Shown one piece after another: positions 43,430 through 55,820 of a stretch of DNA of 64,000 nt. This stretch comes from Scleroderma bovista. Lineage: Eukaryota; Basidiomycota; Agaricomycetes; Boletales; Sclerodermataceae. The DNA lies in contig JAYMGJ010000251.1 in NCBI GenBank assembly GCA_037178675.1, positions 1 through 64,000 of the forward strand. Reading direction: 5' to 3'. Within the stretch, counting starts at the first letter, position 1, and each line of letters starts with the position of its first letter. The position numbers and the translations under genes were made by a program. Below the pieces are notes generated by a model. It ran no database searches. It saw nothing but the letters and a program-made list of their open reading frames with translations, and was not told the origin of the DNA.

Positions 43430-44335
43430 AGACAAATACTCCGTGCTGTCTTCTGGAATCTCATTGACTCATTTAGGTTATGAGCCAATCGAAGTTGTTG
43501 CTCCCCAAATCCTGAAACCACCCGGCAGATTCCCAGCTTCGATTTTGGTGGAATACTCAAAAGCCAACGTGTTCGCATCGTCATCCTGTTCCCGGTTTAT
43601 GTCATCCGATTACTGATCGCCTTGCGCGAAAAAACTCAAATAGTTCAGTAACTTTATTGCAGGCTTGTGTAACGCAAGTGGCATTCAGTTCACAGATGGT
43701 TCACGTCAGCGGAAGGTCCAAGAACAGACCTTCAGGACTTACCACACGTTTGATTTTTTTATCTCATTTGCGTTGACCGCATATTTCTTCAGCCTGTGGT
43801 ACCATTCTATAGAGGACACGAGAGGATGTGAGTCCCGCGTAACGTTCTTCACGACACTGATCGGTTTCATAAGCGCCTCCCATTCGACTGGACGGGGATG
43901 CACTACATTCATTGCTATCGGAGGCTCAAGCAGCGTCTAGAACGATCTCAGGCACTGGCACTGGTCGGTAGCCACGCTACGTTCTGCAAAGCGTCTTCAA
44001 TGGTATATGTCATAGTTGTCATACTATATACTTACAGTGTAGATGTTAGGGAGACCAACGGTGACACTGGACTTGACAACAATAGCCTAGAATCCATTTG
44101 GTGGTCGGCCAAGCTTCCCTGGGAGCAGCACCAATTATCTGTCCTATCCAGAAGTTCGTGGCTGGTAAGCTGCTCTTGACAACAATTTATGGGCATAACA
44201 CTATCAATAGCGACAAGGATTGCGTATCAGTGGGAGGTAACCTTCTCGCTAACATGTTTACCACTACCATATCCACCACCAACCGCCAGGCTCGCGTCCG
44301 ACATGACTGCTTCTGGAACGGGACCTCTATCGGTA
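43430..44335 (-). pseudogene. Truncated reductase copy (exons 10 part to 13)
   Basis: On minus, it follows the last exons of the intact reductases: GPVPEAVMSDASLAVGG (exon 10), ITGAAPREAWPTTKWI (exon 11), INVVHPRPVEWEALMKPISV, EWYHRLKKYAVNANEIKKSNVW (exon 12), and a short terminal exon missing its centre. Frameshifts and a deletion near 43540 are visible. The 5' break lies inside exon 10 at about 44335, where unrelated sequence (TATCGGTAAGCGATCC) begins. Confidence 0.8.
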
Positions 44336-45757
44336 AGCGATCCAATTCTTTGTCAACAACGCCCGGTCCCAGGGAGCGTCATTATTACAAAGTTCTGCAC
44401 ACCCAATATTTGTGACCCTGTCACATCCTCCAAAAAGTCGAGGCACATGCACCAGACAAAAGCTCTCGATGATTTCAATAATGACGTCGTTAGCATCATC
44501 ACAGCCTATCAGGCTCTCGGACACCAGCTAGTCCTTTCAATGCCTATGTGACTCTGTTTGCGAAGCCGTGGCAGGAATACCGGCTTCTGAGGCCGTTCAC
44601 ATAACACTAAACCGAATATCTACGCCAAGAGGATGGGTGGCTGGATAAGGATACCCCAGGTAGGAACAAGGTAGAATTGCGAAAAAAAAGGGAGATCCTC
44701 ATTGATTTGAAATTCGAACCAGGAAAGTTTCCCGACATCACTCCAAATGGTAGCCCAGGGTATAAACTACTCATTCCATGACAAGATCAATGGGTGCAGG
44801 CTCCCTGTCCCTGGCTTTCTATGTACCTGTTTCGTCATCCTGGAGCAATAAGAGCATTGTCTCTATTACAGCGCTGGCTCCTTGCCTTCGGCAAGTGTTG
44901 CACGTACAAAGAGGCCCGAAGTCATCTACCATACGTATTCCGCGAGGGCTTAGGATGGTGCCATGATATTTCACGAGGTTATATGCACGATGTCGAGTTT
45001 TCTGCGGCAGACACACTTTGGTTAACTCTAATAGCACTTCCAAGTTTCCAAGTTGCCTAGCATCGTATACATGAGTTCTGCATCAAATATTTGAGCACAT
45101 ACAGCACAGACACCTTGTACGAGATGAGCAGGACACATGTGTTTCTTTGTTTGGAGGATCGGTTGAAAGTTGTACGTGAGAGCACTCTGCATTTTGCGGT
45201 GTGTCCTTGGTCGTTACCTTTTGCTGGCAGACCCAGGTGTTGTCCCTGAAGTGCTGTCAAATGTTATCAATCAACGCTGTCGTGGGAGACTCCGTCGTAG
45301 CATGTTGTAGCACATACTTCGGTATAAACGGGCACCAGACTTTAGTGCTGTGCGCCCTATGGCGCTCTTGACCCAGGCGAGGTTAGGGCCAACAGCCGGC
45401 AGCTGATATTCTGAGCGGAAATGAAAGCATGTAACACTCACAAGCTGGTATCTCATTGGAAGTCATGTCATGGCAGAGGGGGACGAGCAGAATCAATTAC
45501 TCCCTTCCCTGACACTGTTGCTATTGGCTTCACACTATGCTTCCAATATCAACTATCAGAGCTTTGCATGTCCCTCTCGAAATTTGATCTTTCTGATGCC
45601 TATGAGCAAGTGAGATGGCAAACATGGACATGTTTATATCACCTATGCAAGAAATGTGTGGTTCATGATTGGGTCGAAGATCACTAGTCCTGAGTGCTGT
45701 CAGGGGCCGGCTCACAATAACTGTGCAACTAGGGACCAAGGTGTCAACAAAACATTA
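44336..45757. other. Unknown sequence shared by the two duplicated blocks
   Basis: No intact gene. A plus-strand protein-like stretch in the other copy (57010-57309: DFNNDLVSIITAHQALGQ, FNAYVTLFAKPRRDTGFWG) is broken here by indels. Family not recognised. Confidence 0.5.
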
Positions 45758-46511
45758 TCACCAGATAGTACAGACCATAAGAGTACTTTCGTAGTAACTA
45801 AACAAACAGCCATCCTTTCCCACCGCGAATACCGTCGGAATTCCGCTGCAATTTCTTCTTGGCATCAGTCGTATTTGCGAACAGGAAGGTTCGTGAATCT
45901 TGGATATTGTCAGAAGTTAATGCGCCAGCAAATGACAAGCACTTACGCCCATTCAGGAGCGTCATCTAGCCACCACCGTGGAGGTCGTCCAATTATCTCT
46001 TCGAACAAGCGAAGATGCCATGGGTATGGACAAGTCTGGCCCGGTTCACAACTCTGCCACACCACTAGTAGCCGCACTGCACCAGGTTCGAGAGGATCAT
46101 AGCAGTCAATTGGGACGTCCACCTTTTCGCCAGGTTGGATAATAGCCGGAAAGCACACGGGAAGGCGGAAGTAGTCAGCAATGTAGCCAGGCCCATTGTT
46201 GATCATGGAATCATATTCCGGACACCTATATCCGCGGTAATGGCGTTTGAATGCGAAGAGTGATAGTTGAAAAAGTTCTTCTTGCGAAACTGCAAATCCA
46301 AAGAGGTGTAGGTATCCAGGGACACGCGGGGGAAGAGTAAGGACGATGCGTTTAAGTTGTGGCACTTCGATCCATTGCTCCTCGTAGACTTTGGAACTGG
46401 TTTCGGATACCTTTGCTTGAACTCAGTACTGGTTTGTGCACGTGAATGTACATAGCTTACCTTGAGATCAGCTAGTTGCTGGGTCACTGAGGTAGTTGGG
46501 GATGACTGCAT
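45758..46511 (-). CDS. Conserved small protein of unknown function, copy 2
   Basis: Minus-strand exon 1 46511-46461 (MQSSPTTSVTQQLADLK), exon 2 from 46410, and a last exon encoding GIPTVFAVGKDGCLFSYYES that ends at TGA 45758-45760. The middle is nearly identical to copy 1 (one changed stretch, DVPIDCYDPLEPG). The ORF is intact. It is longer at the C-terminus than copy 1 because copy 1 has a TAG right after FAVG. Function unknown. Confidence 0.65.
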
Positions 46512-46519
46512 CGTAGCAA

Positions 46520-46850
46520 GAACGAACTTAAGCGTGAGAGGACCCAAACACGTCCCGTCGGATAATTCCATCTGGAAATCAACACACGTTCCTCCAGTTC
46601 CTCCGTATCTCTGAATAAAACTACCCAACATACCCACCTTTCCCATGAAACTTCCATATCACCAGTCGCGCTATTCTGATCGTCGAACGACTTTGGCATC
46701 CTCAGGTCCGCGGGCAAGCACAACACACATATTCATTGCAGTATCATATTTCATTGGTGAACTCGTCAGGTTTCCATCTTGCCTGCCATTCAAATGGCTA
46801 GATATTGATTCCTTTCAAGGAATTCTGGTGCCCATACTGACTTGCGACAC
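46520..46850 (+). pseudogene. Second fragment of the 59-61 kb gene
   Basis: CATCTGGAAATCAACACACGTTCCT, CATATCACCAGTCGCGCTATTCTGATCGTCGAA and CGACTTTGGCATCCTCAGGTCCGCG follow 60725-60930 with a deletion across the IKPDNQYGR part and lost frame. It is placed head to head with small-gene copy 2. Confidence 0.7.
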
Positions 46851-47323
46851 AAGACAACAGTAGAAATAACGAGACGAATACATATACATATAAGTACCGT
46901 AACTTATCTTGAGAAATTTACGGTCGCTGCAAGGCCAGATCGGGAGCAGGGGCACGTGCCTTGCCTTTGCAGGAAAGAGGGGGCGGGACCCCGACAGTCG
47001 GGAGCCCATGTCGGCATGGGGGTGCCTCGCTGGGACGGCATCGTTGCCGTAAGTCCGCGAGCGTCAGTGAGCGTGAGCCGTGACAGGCGTGATCGACGGA
47101 GTGCTCGACGGAACGGAACGGGTGCTGGGCTCAGGCCGAGTGAGACTGTCCGAAGGCCGAGGGACGAAAAAACTCAATTCGGCGGCTCGCTGTGGGATCA
47201 CCAGACTCATCAGAGGGACAGAAAAAGCAATGCAGCATTGTAGTGACTCTAGGGTACAGGAAGGAAATGTCTAGTTGAAAAACCAAAATGAAAAATGAAA
47301 ATGATTGCTGGTCACTGTCGTCG
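46851..47323. other. GC-rich spacer with small hairpins
   Basis: Includes CCCATGTCGGCATGGG (47007-47022), able to pair with itself. It may be the 3' flank of the Crypton. Confidence 0.4.
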
Positions 47324-49949
47324 TCACTGCTGGGCAGCGTGGGAAGCCTGACGACGGCCTCGAACCTCCGCATCTCCTCGAACCTGGCGAGTGTGGGTGA
47401 TGGCTCTGAAGAGCGCTGCAATGCCCTTCTCGATGGCATCCCCATACGCCTGAATAAATTCCTCCTCGTTGCTATTGTACCTGAGTGAACATGTCAGTGA
47501 GCATTGACATGATATTAAGAAAATCAAGGGAGTAGGCACTCACCGCTCAAGGAATTCGGTTGCAATTGTGCGCCGCTGGTTGTACTTTGATTGCCACTTG
47601 CGGTTGGATCTGTGCGTATACTCGTACAGCCAATCTTTGAGGGGAACGTACAACTTTAGTTGTGGGTCACCTTCCAGCCAGTGTCGGACAACGATCCTCC
47701 ACCCTTCCCTTGCCGGGGTTCTTGTCCTACGACCAGGCACATCGGGAATGACGATGAGACTTGGGCATTCAGAGTAGCTACTTTCGGAAGCGACTGGCGG
47801 TGGCTGGGTGACCGGTAGTTGCACAGATGTGCAAGTGAATGAAAAGTGTTGTGGGCCAACGAAGTTTCTCTCAGGCACTGGGACAACCGGTGGACTCGGA
47901 GCAGGTGCTAGGCTCATCGGGAGGGCACCGCGCTCTGTCACACATGCACAGTCCACTCAAAGTAAGAAATCAACGATGAAGAGAGGCAAATTCAAACGGC
48001 GTACCTCTAGTACCAAAAGCCGGGGAATAATTGCCAATACTCATTGTACTAGGTAGGGGGCCTGAGCGCGTAATGATGGCTTCAGTGAGACCACGGAGAG
48101 AATTTGTGACATTGCCCAGCATGTCTTCGATGTGCCCAACCTTGGTACACACAGTGGACATAGAGTTGTCCAAGGTTGCGACTGCGTTGCAGATCTCCCT
48201 CAAATCTGCAGTTACCGATGAATGGAAGGAACAAAGTTCCTCTCTTGAGGCCAGTGCTAGAAGAGCACGGTCAGCAATGAGTGACATATCGGCATCACTT
48301 CGACGGGGACGCCGCAATGCGTCACTATAATTGTGCTGGTAGTAATGTAGTTCATCCAAAAGGTAACAGATCAGGGTGTAGTTCTGCAAGTGCAATGGTA
48401 ACAATGTCAAAAGAAAAAAAGACGAGAAAGGAAACTTGACACTCAATGTGCTCCCCCTCTGCCCATCTGCCCCACCATCGAACCACATCCAAGTCCCATT
48501 TTTCTTCTCCACGTGCCTGGATGAACTGATATTGCGCTCCCCCCTGTTGGAAACAATGCATCGAGAAATTGCCTTCAATACCACTGCCTGTCATCACTTC
48601 ATTGATGTATTTCTGGATCTTATCATGCAATATTGGTTCACCAGGGTACACAGCTCCATTTGCACCAATTGCAGGGAAGACAAAGTCTCCATCTGCCATT
48701 GGACAGCCAAGATGTGCATACTTTAGCCACCTCATCCAAACGAGCAGCCAGAAGAACGAGTTGCAGGCCATCAAGTCGGGCCGTGGGTATATCTTGTAAC
48801 AATTACTTATGGCAGCATCATTAGGACAGTAGCTGCATCAGATCTCAAGCAACTTACTTCGTAGGTCTATTTCTTAGTTACCCTTGTCAGTCTTTTTTTG
48901 TCATCCTTTCCTATTCTTTAGATGGATCTCGTAATAAACTTCGTGATCACTATCAGTTAAGGTATCATCCGCTCCCTGTAGATATTTGAGAAGGATGAAG
49001 TCCACCTGTGAGACATCCATTTGAATATCTTCGCGTTTGAGCCTCACAAGCTTAAAGCACCTGCCAAAATTATTTGTAAGCCAAGACAGATTAATAGACA
49101 TCTGAATTAATATTGTACCTGCTCCAGATTGTCCAAGCTGTGGAAGTAAAGGCAAGGAATTGAAGGTAATTCGTGATCTGCCTCTTTGCACTGTCGCTGA
49201 TGCCACATGTGCTGGGTAAAAGCCTTTCCTTAGTTAGCATGATGCTCAGGAAATTCAATGTGCTTCCGATTTCTGGACAAGTTGATTTTGTCCACACAAG
49301 AATCTTATCCATATGTTCTCTCTTCATTGTGGATGAATGCACACGGTGAGCTCCTTCGGCACCTATTTTATGTTTGACTGCTGTCATGATATCCGCAACA
49401 TCTGCTGAGTTTGCAGGGTTCCCTTCCCATCGCTGTCGTGCATCATTATGATGCCATTTATTACGGTAGGTGTCACCATCACTAATGACATGGCCACATT
49501 AATTCATTGAAGCATAAGGCAATTGAAACTCACGCGTTGTCCCACAGCTTTTTGTAGGCTGCATGCACACCTTCAACTGTGCTCTGACCCTGCTCTTGGC
49601 CAAACCCTTTCAATGACAGGTACAAGGAGAGTGCCTTGGCAGAGAACCTATTTGGTATGTCTTCAAATGCATGTTTGAATTCTGGGTCCTTGAAGTCTTT
49701 GAGACTGCTGCCAGAAGCATCATTTCCACCACTAACGACGCTCTGCAGCCACTCGCGCCCTTGACGGACATGTCCAGCATAAGACTTCTTGGTCTGGTTG
49801 GACTGTAGGTGCGTGTCTTTGCCCTCCTGTGAGATCTGCTTAACCTGTTCTAATGTCGAGCTCTCCGGTCCTTGTGTCTTCTTCTTGGACTTGTTTGGAG
49901 ACTCGGGAACCACAGGTTGTTTCTTGACAGATGCTTTTTGCCTCGTCAT
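47324..49949 (-). pseudogene. Crypton tyrosine-recombinase transposon gene, inactivated
   Basis: Cut-and-paste type tyrosine recombinase with a GCR1_C-like DNA-binding tail, the layout of fungal Cryptons. Start ATG 49949. Exon 1 (to 49534) holds KKSYAGHVRQGREWL, a core-binding start. Exon 2 (49481-49119) and exon 3 (from 49060) hold QVDFILLKYLQG and YYEIHLKNRKG. Then FWLLVWMRWLKYAHLGCPM, MHCFQQGGAQYQF and VRWWGRWAEGEHIE (catalytic domain). The C-terminal part has GWRIVVRHWLEGDPQLKLYV and RTIATEFLERYNSNEEEF. Two in-frame stops, TGA 48901-48903 and TAA 48874-48876, follow RKG. The usual H-x-x-R Arg is Gln here (HCFQQ). All three changes are explained by C-to-T/G-to-A. Confidence 0.85.
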
Positions 49950-50251
49950 ATATCCGTTACACGTAGTTTGAGTGTTCAGGTAGCCAGGGGGTTTGCAGTA
50001 CTGGGAATAGTCAAGAGATGGTTCACAACTATTTGAAATGCGATTACGACACAAAGTCTGACATTCAAACAAGGTCAAGAAAAATCTAGCGTGATACAGA
50101 TCTTCGTCAAGTCTACTGTTGCTACGACAATATTTAAGACCCTCCCGACAACTTTTCAATCCGAAACTGTGAGATCCATAACACTATTTTTCTCATATAT
50201 AATTCCAACTTCATTTTCTTTCTCGAGAGGCATTGGTGTCTGCAGGTGGGA
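49950..50251. other. Spacer between nuclease and Crypton
   Basis: Contains the 5' flank of the Crypton. No gene seen. Confidence 0.5.
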
Positions 50252-51939
50252 TTAACAAGTTTCCACCTCCATGATATCGAGGCCACGTACCAACACCATC
50301 TTATGACCAGTGACTCGAGAGCCCTGTGATAGATGGGGTGCGCCATAGTCAACCACACAGGCTGGTATTTCCATAGCGTGAACACGCCGGGCTGCGATTA
50401 GAGGTTTTTGAGCTGTGCCAACATGTCCTGAAATGCCAAACATGGTCGCTGCATGAAGCGATACATTCCGAACAGACACATTGTATACAGTAAGTGGCTG
50501 AGCGGGTGTCGACTTCTGATGTGAGGTTACAATGTGAAGATCAGCAGGTGAAAACATAAAGGCCATGTTGCGTGGTTGAGGGAGCTTGATGGAAACATCA
50601 GCTGCCTTTCTTGTAACGACATTGGTAGCTTACCTGACAGAGCGCTCGAACGACCACAGCAGTCCAAACACCACTCAAATTTTTGAGGACCGCTTCTGTG
50701 GACCAAGAGAAACGCTGTACACAGAATCGGCTGATAGCCGTCAGGTCAGGCTGACGACATGTCGCCAAGTCAGAAAGGTCAGGCTCATCCTTCGACCACG
50801 AGGTCAAAGGGGACAAATAGTTTGCAATGATAACAGGATCAGGGAAGTCAGTCATGCCCTGAATGACATGAGCAAGATCACAATATTTGCGCTGCAGGAT
50901 TCCAAGGGGATCCAACGTAAGAACCCTACACAACTCCTTCCGCCAATCAACAAGGAATGTTGAGACGAATTCGAGTAAGGGGAGTGTGTTTGCGGCATGC
51001 AAGAGCGTGTCACCTAGCCCATACTGGGCAAGCCTGTGCGCGATACCAATACCACATCCTTGAATGCCATCCTGTCAAAGCTGTGTCAGTGAATAATGAT
51101 CAGGACACCGACGACGTACACTGCGGTCACCACGGCTCATAAGCGCAATAAGCAGTAACCCACCTCGGCTGAGGTGGGCGCCATACTTCAATGCATCTTC
51201 AGTGAAAACATCGACCACTTCGTAACGTTCATGTCGCAGGGAGCTATTGTCCATCAGCTTTGCTAACATTGAAAACCAGGAAACTGACTTACCTCCGAAT
51301 AACACATGACGCACCGAACACGAGCACATCACTGTCATCTGACACAATGGCATCAATGGTGCCGAGGGCATTGAGCTTGGCAAGTTCAGCTTCAGCTTCA
51401 CCAGGGGCCTCGGGAGGATGTCAGCACTTGCAGCGGCTGTTGCAGCAATGAATGTACCTCATGCCAGGTAAATCCGAAGGCGGAAAGTAGTTCTTGAAAG
51501 CATTGTGTAAGGAAATGGGGTGCACTCTTGTGCTTTCCACACGCCCATCTTGGCATTTGTGGTCCGTCGAAGACAAAGTGAGCGTGGAGTAACATCTGTG
51601 AGATGGTGACAAGGTGATAAAATATGGTTTGGATCTCAGGGGATTCACTGGCGCTCGCGTTGTTAACGTCACAAGCGGCATGCATCCAGAGGCTATGTAG
51701 ACCATTGTAAGTCAGTTTTATGTCCTGGATGCAATTCGGCATGCGCCTTACCTTGCATTAAATCCAACACGCATGAGCTGTGGGGCATCCCCTGTATTGA
51801 GTGGGCGAAAGCCCTCACTAACGACAAACTCGTCCAGTGCGCGTCGACTCGCAGCAGGTGCAACAACCTGGAAGCATTAGTTGGCTCTCAACACAAGTCA
51901 GCATGGCTGACTTACCATCCATAATCCATCAATTCCCAT
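50252..51939 (-). CDS. XPG/Rad2-family nuclease (GEN1/Yen1-like)
   Basis: Structure-specific DNA endonuclease family that cuts flaps or Holliday junctions during repair. Exons (minus) 51939-51916, 51867-51752, 51692-51458, 51408-51293, 51243-51120, 51071-50634, 50584-50252: 1386 nt, 461 aa, no stop. It starts MGIDGLW, the classical XPG-N start. HAHFVFDGPQMPRW is the strand carrying a metal-binding Asp. APGEAEAELAKLNALG and IDAIVSDDSDVLVFGA form the XPG-I active site (acidic pairs present). SDGIQGCGIGIAHRLA is the helix-2-turn-helix region, where GDRSDG replaces the usual GDYDGG. The C-terminal 200 residues are not recognised. The 5' side abuts the PRP8 pseudogene in the same reading frame. 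Confidence 0.85.
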
Positions 51940-52019
51940 GGTGCTCGTATTGAAAAGGCTCGAGGGGCTGGATGCACACGCGCTGTGATTTGTAATCAGG
52001 GGCTGCGAGGTGGCCTGAC

Positions 52020-55000
52020 TAGCAAATCCAAGTACCGTAAGGGAATATGAGGATAGCAAGATGGGGCCTGGCGTGAACAAGGCGGTGATACATATCGACG
52101 ATGGACCACATTCAGAGTGCTCAGCCATCACCTTGGCATGTGTCGTAACATTGGTAGGTGAGAGGTGGTTAAGCTCAAGCGCCTGAGTCTTGATCCACCC
52201 ACTGAGAGGGTCAAGGTCTTTTAGTAAGAAGTCGTCCCTGGGAAGGTGCGAGGGAGGTTCAACAGTGTCGTTGATTCTGCGCTGAGGTGGCCAAGTTATC
52301 GCCCTAATTTCCTTGATGTGTTTGTTATCGGGGGGGAGGGGGGAACTCCATACAGGAGTGCAGCCACCTGGGTCTGAAGGTCCGCAGCGGTAATGAAGGC
52401 GCGCAGAACGTTCTTCGGCAGGACATATGTGTAAGATCCAGCGTCGTCTTTCATGTCATCATTGGACACGTAAATGTGCTGTAGGCGAAGAGAGAGATGT
52501 GTAGCGGAGATTGCACGGACACACCAGTCCGACTTGCTGCTGAAGACCTGTTGTTCGTAATTGGTAGTTGTCACAGTCTGTATGGTATCACCGTGGACGT
52601 TAGTCATTTGGCTACGGAAAGGCATTAGCTTTACTCAAAGATGTGGCATGCATCAACTTACGTCTGAATGGCGGTGACCTGGCCCTGTGCCTTGGTGCCC
52701 TTCTCAAGTTCCGCCAATTGCCGTCGTTGCACTGAGGGTGTGACGATGAAATGCGATGTAGAGGTGGGGTATACATAGCAATTCTTGTCCGTTGAATAGC
52801 GAATCGTGGGGCCAGATTGGTGACACCACCGTGTACAATATCTGGCTTCTTTTGTCGAGAAGAAAACCTGCTCTAGATGCAACTGACAAGTGAGAGGTGT
52901 ATATGTAAAATATTACCATACCGCCAGGGGGGGGGGGTGAAGGCGAACATCTTGCTTTTGGTTGGTGGTGCGTGAACGTGTTCTGATAGCTTCGAGTACC
53001 CCAGCGATGTGGAAGCCAACATGATCTTGGCAGAAAGATCTGTGATGCCGACTGGGGTGGGGGGTGACACAGATGAGGCGGGTGACGACGTAGATTATGA
53101 GGGCAAGGGAGTCTCTGGGGGCGAGTTGAATGAGGGCAGTGAAGGCACGTACTGTGCATTGGGCAAAGAGTACCGTTGCTCGTTGGACGGCAACGAGTGA
53201 GGCCACAGGTGGGGGCGGTGAACAGTATGGCAGTGGGTGGTGGGGTGGAAAATCCTTGCATACCATGTCTTCGAATTCCTTCAACGTCGCCGGGTCAATG
53301 TTCAGCCCCCACTCCAAATACTGGCACACCCCTCTCTCCATCTGATTTACTATCTCCCTCAGCTGGAACATCCCCTGGGCGACGATCGACGCAGACGACC
53401 TGAAAGATGATGTCACGAATCTCACTGGCGGTTAGCAAAGCAATATTAACCTGCTTAGGCTGCTCTTCGACAGGCAACGAGCGGACCAAGGCAGCAACTT
53501 CTTCGGCGGTCTTCCATTTTGCGAGCTGTCCAAGACGCTTCTGGCCCGCCCAGACACTGGTATGAATGACCTTCAAAAACAATTGGCCAGATCTCGGGTT
53601 AAATATAAAGATAGCGCCGTCTGAAAAAAAAGTATTTGAAACCTTTAACACGATAATTCGTAGGCGCAACACTTACTGATAGGCTTGGTGGTCAAGTTAC
53701 CCTCAAATGTCTTGTGGATGGTGACACAGTAGACATTGGTGTCATCCACGAACCCTACGAGTTGATTAATATCCAGTTGATATTGTACATATATATGGAC
53801 TGGGGCGCTTACATATGATTTGATTGGAGAACAGTTCGGAGTAGTTCTGGCTATTCAAGTACGGTTCCGTCGACTCTGAAGAATACAGCTGGAGACCCTT
53901 CCGGATGCGCTCTCGCAAAACGTGACAAGCAGGGTTTGCCTTCATAATTTTTGCCATGGCTTGTTGAATCAAAGGCTTCATGCCAGGGAACCAGTTGCCA
54001 TACGCTGACCAGAGGTTGTACGTGAGATCCATGCCAATCATAACACCTGTGGGGGACAGGTAGATACTCATAGAGTCCGATACCTGACAGGTAAGATAGA
54101 AAGTCAGTAGATGGGATATGAGAACAAAACAGTACACGTGCATAGTCCAAGAACTTCGCGCGAGTATATCGCTCGATATCATGTGAGTCGAAGTCACCCC
54201 AACGAAGCTGGACGTCGATCCAGTATTTGATACTCGTCGTACCGTCCGAATATCCTTATTCTAGTACAGGAAATTCACATCAGCTTGATTTGAGAAAACA
54301 GCAGGCAAAGGAAAGAACATACCTCAGTGACCAACGAAGGTCGAGTTATATTCCACTTGTAAGCCGAGAATAACAAGATGTCAGCGCAGGACGAGTTCAT
54401 TTTGTAACTCTTTCGGGGGTGGATCGTTTCTTTTTGAACCGTCTCCATCTGGAAAGGCTCAAGTTCTTGATCAAGCACTTGACACAAGTCCATGACGACG
54501 CTCTCGTGAACTATGGGTATCGCTCAGTGAAAACTTACGTTATGAGCTAAGAATTGACTGACTTTTTTGCCACATCAAGCTGATCCCGAGGGCAGGGATC
54601 TTGCCGTGCATGAAGATACCAGTCAAGTCAAGTTGTACCTGGAAACCGACATAGACGTTCGCTTGATTGACCGTCGGGCTCCACAGCGTGAAACGACGGT
54701 TAGGAATTTAGTTGAGACTCGAACGTTGCGCATTGGTGAGCTTCTTGTATCGCATAGACTCTTCGAAACCAGACGCCTTCTACCCAGAAGAGACCCTTTC
54801 ACGTCGGGAAGTACGTTCCCTTGAACAACGTGTGCTCCAAGATACCTTCCACACCACCCGGCACAACAATGATGTCAACACGATAGTTGTTGAGCTGCCG
54901 CGTTTCCCCATGATGCCGTGACATCCACCGATGGGTTACTGTAATCAACTTTGGTCAAACAGGCACAAAATGTATAAGAGAGTAGACTTACCGTTTAAAC

Positions 55001-55424
55001 AGCGCGTGACGATCCTTCTGGAAAAGAGTATTGACATGCGGGATACCCTCTGCCCCAGCTGTCCTCTAGATCATCAAGAATAAGACATCAGTTTTGCACA
55101 TTCACCTCCTTGTGTTTCATCAAGTACTCTGACAACCATGAGCAGAGCCTAAGAGGAACATCCCAGCACGGAAGTGAGTAATCGCCAAGGAGTAAAAGAG
55201 AGTGAAACCAACCTCCAACACCCATCCACTTTGACCGCCGCCATAAGTCGCTCTGGGGGGATAAGGACGTGGCCCATAGACAACATCCCCAAGACCGCAG
55301 CAACCGCCCAATTCCTTCGGCATGTAGAAGACAACTGGTGGGAAACACGATGCTTGATATCCCGCGATAAAATGTCATCGGCCCAATCTACACAGTGTAG
55401 AATGAGGGAAGGCGCTCCGGCCAC
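52020..55424 (-). pseudogene. Partial PRP8 (spliceosome core) pseudogene
   Basis: Read on minus it gives the last third of PRP8 in order: [88 protein letters not shown] (split here), [98 protein letters not shown] and VTTHAKVMAEHSECGPSS of the MPN/JAB end. Introns are kept. Damage: a TGA in place of Trp at 54799-54801, several frameshifts, a gap of about 130 residues between PVEEQPKQ and [15 protein letters not shown], and an insertion of about 700 bp with a cyclin-like fragment. PRP8 is normally a single essential gene of about 2,300 aa, so this is a stray copy. Confidence 0.88.
53240..53405 (-). pseudogene. Cyclin-like fragment inside the PRP8 pseudogene
   Basis: On minus: IVAQG, then [21 protein letters not shown] and [19 protein letters not shown]. 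This matches the end of the cyclin N-terminal box in Agaricomycete cyclins as I know it (REINQMER..SYLEW..NVDPSTL-type). It begins immediately after the RDIIFQ codons of PRP8 and replaces the following PRP8 sequence. Confidence 0.55.
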
Positions 55425-55627
55425 CTAGAACAGGTCAGTTGCGATCTGGAGATGGCAATGGATGAGTCCACGAACGTTAATACAGGGGTTTGTAGGGGGA
55501 GAGCGTAGAGGAAAGGACTCAACGATGGATCAATGAGGCACGGCGGCACTACAAGGCCTCGTGGTGATGCGTTGACATAAATGGTCAAACATGGACCCAC
55601 AACCCTCGTGGTTCAACTGGTTCGAAC
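55425..55627. other. 5' edge of the PRP8 pseudogene
   Basis: No PRP8 similarity seen here on reading, which suggests that the copied segment stops near 55424. Confidence 0.4.
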
Positions 55628-55820
55628 AGTAAATCTAGTAAAGTGCTGGCAAGGGGAGTAAAGTCAGTGTAAAGTAGAGTAAAGCAGTAAATTTACAGTG
55701 AGATTTACACAGAGGTGTAAATATGAGCTGCAAAACTTGAGCCTGTCGCCGACAGGCTGGGACGATGGTGAGCGCTGAGAACGCTCAGATGACGGCATTT
55801 CGTCACTTGGAATGACGAAA
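55628..55820. repeat. GTAAA-rich array followed by three consecutive hairpins
   Basis: GTAAA occurs six to seven times and its complement TTTAC twice within 55628-55725. Then three perfect stems follow: AGCCTGTC/GACAGGCT (55740-55758), TGAGCG/CGCTCA (55769-55787) and TTTCGTCA/TGACGAAA (55798-55820). They resemble the terminal structure of a non-autonomous transposon, but no partner end was found. Confidence 0.6.

Larger units (their letters stand above)
43430..46511. repeat. Duplicated block, copy I
   Basis: Reductase remnant, about 1.4 kb of unknown sequence and the small unknown gene. It recurs in the same order and orientation at 56270-58956 with substitutions and indels; exons 10-11 of the reductase are missing in the other copy. 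Confidence 0.8.

Noticed and set aside
53600..54540. PRP8 ORFs as a functional short spliceosome protein
   Set aside because: Stops, frameshifts and missing domains rule out a PRP8 product; only an unrelated use of the transcript would be possible.
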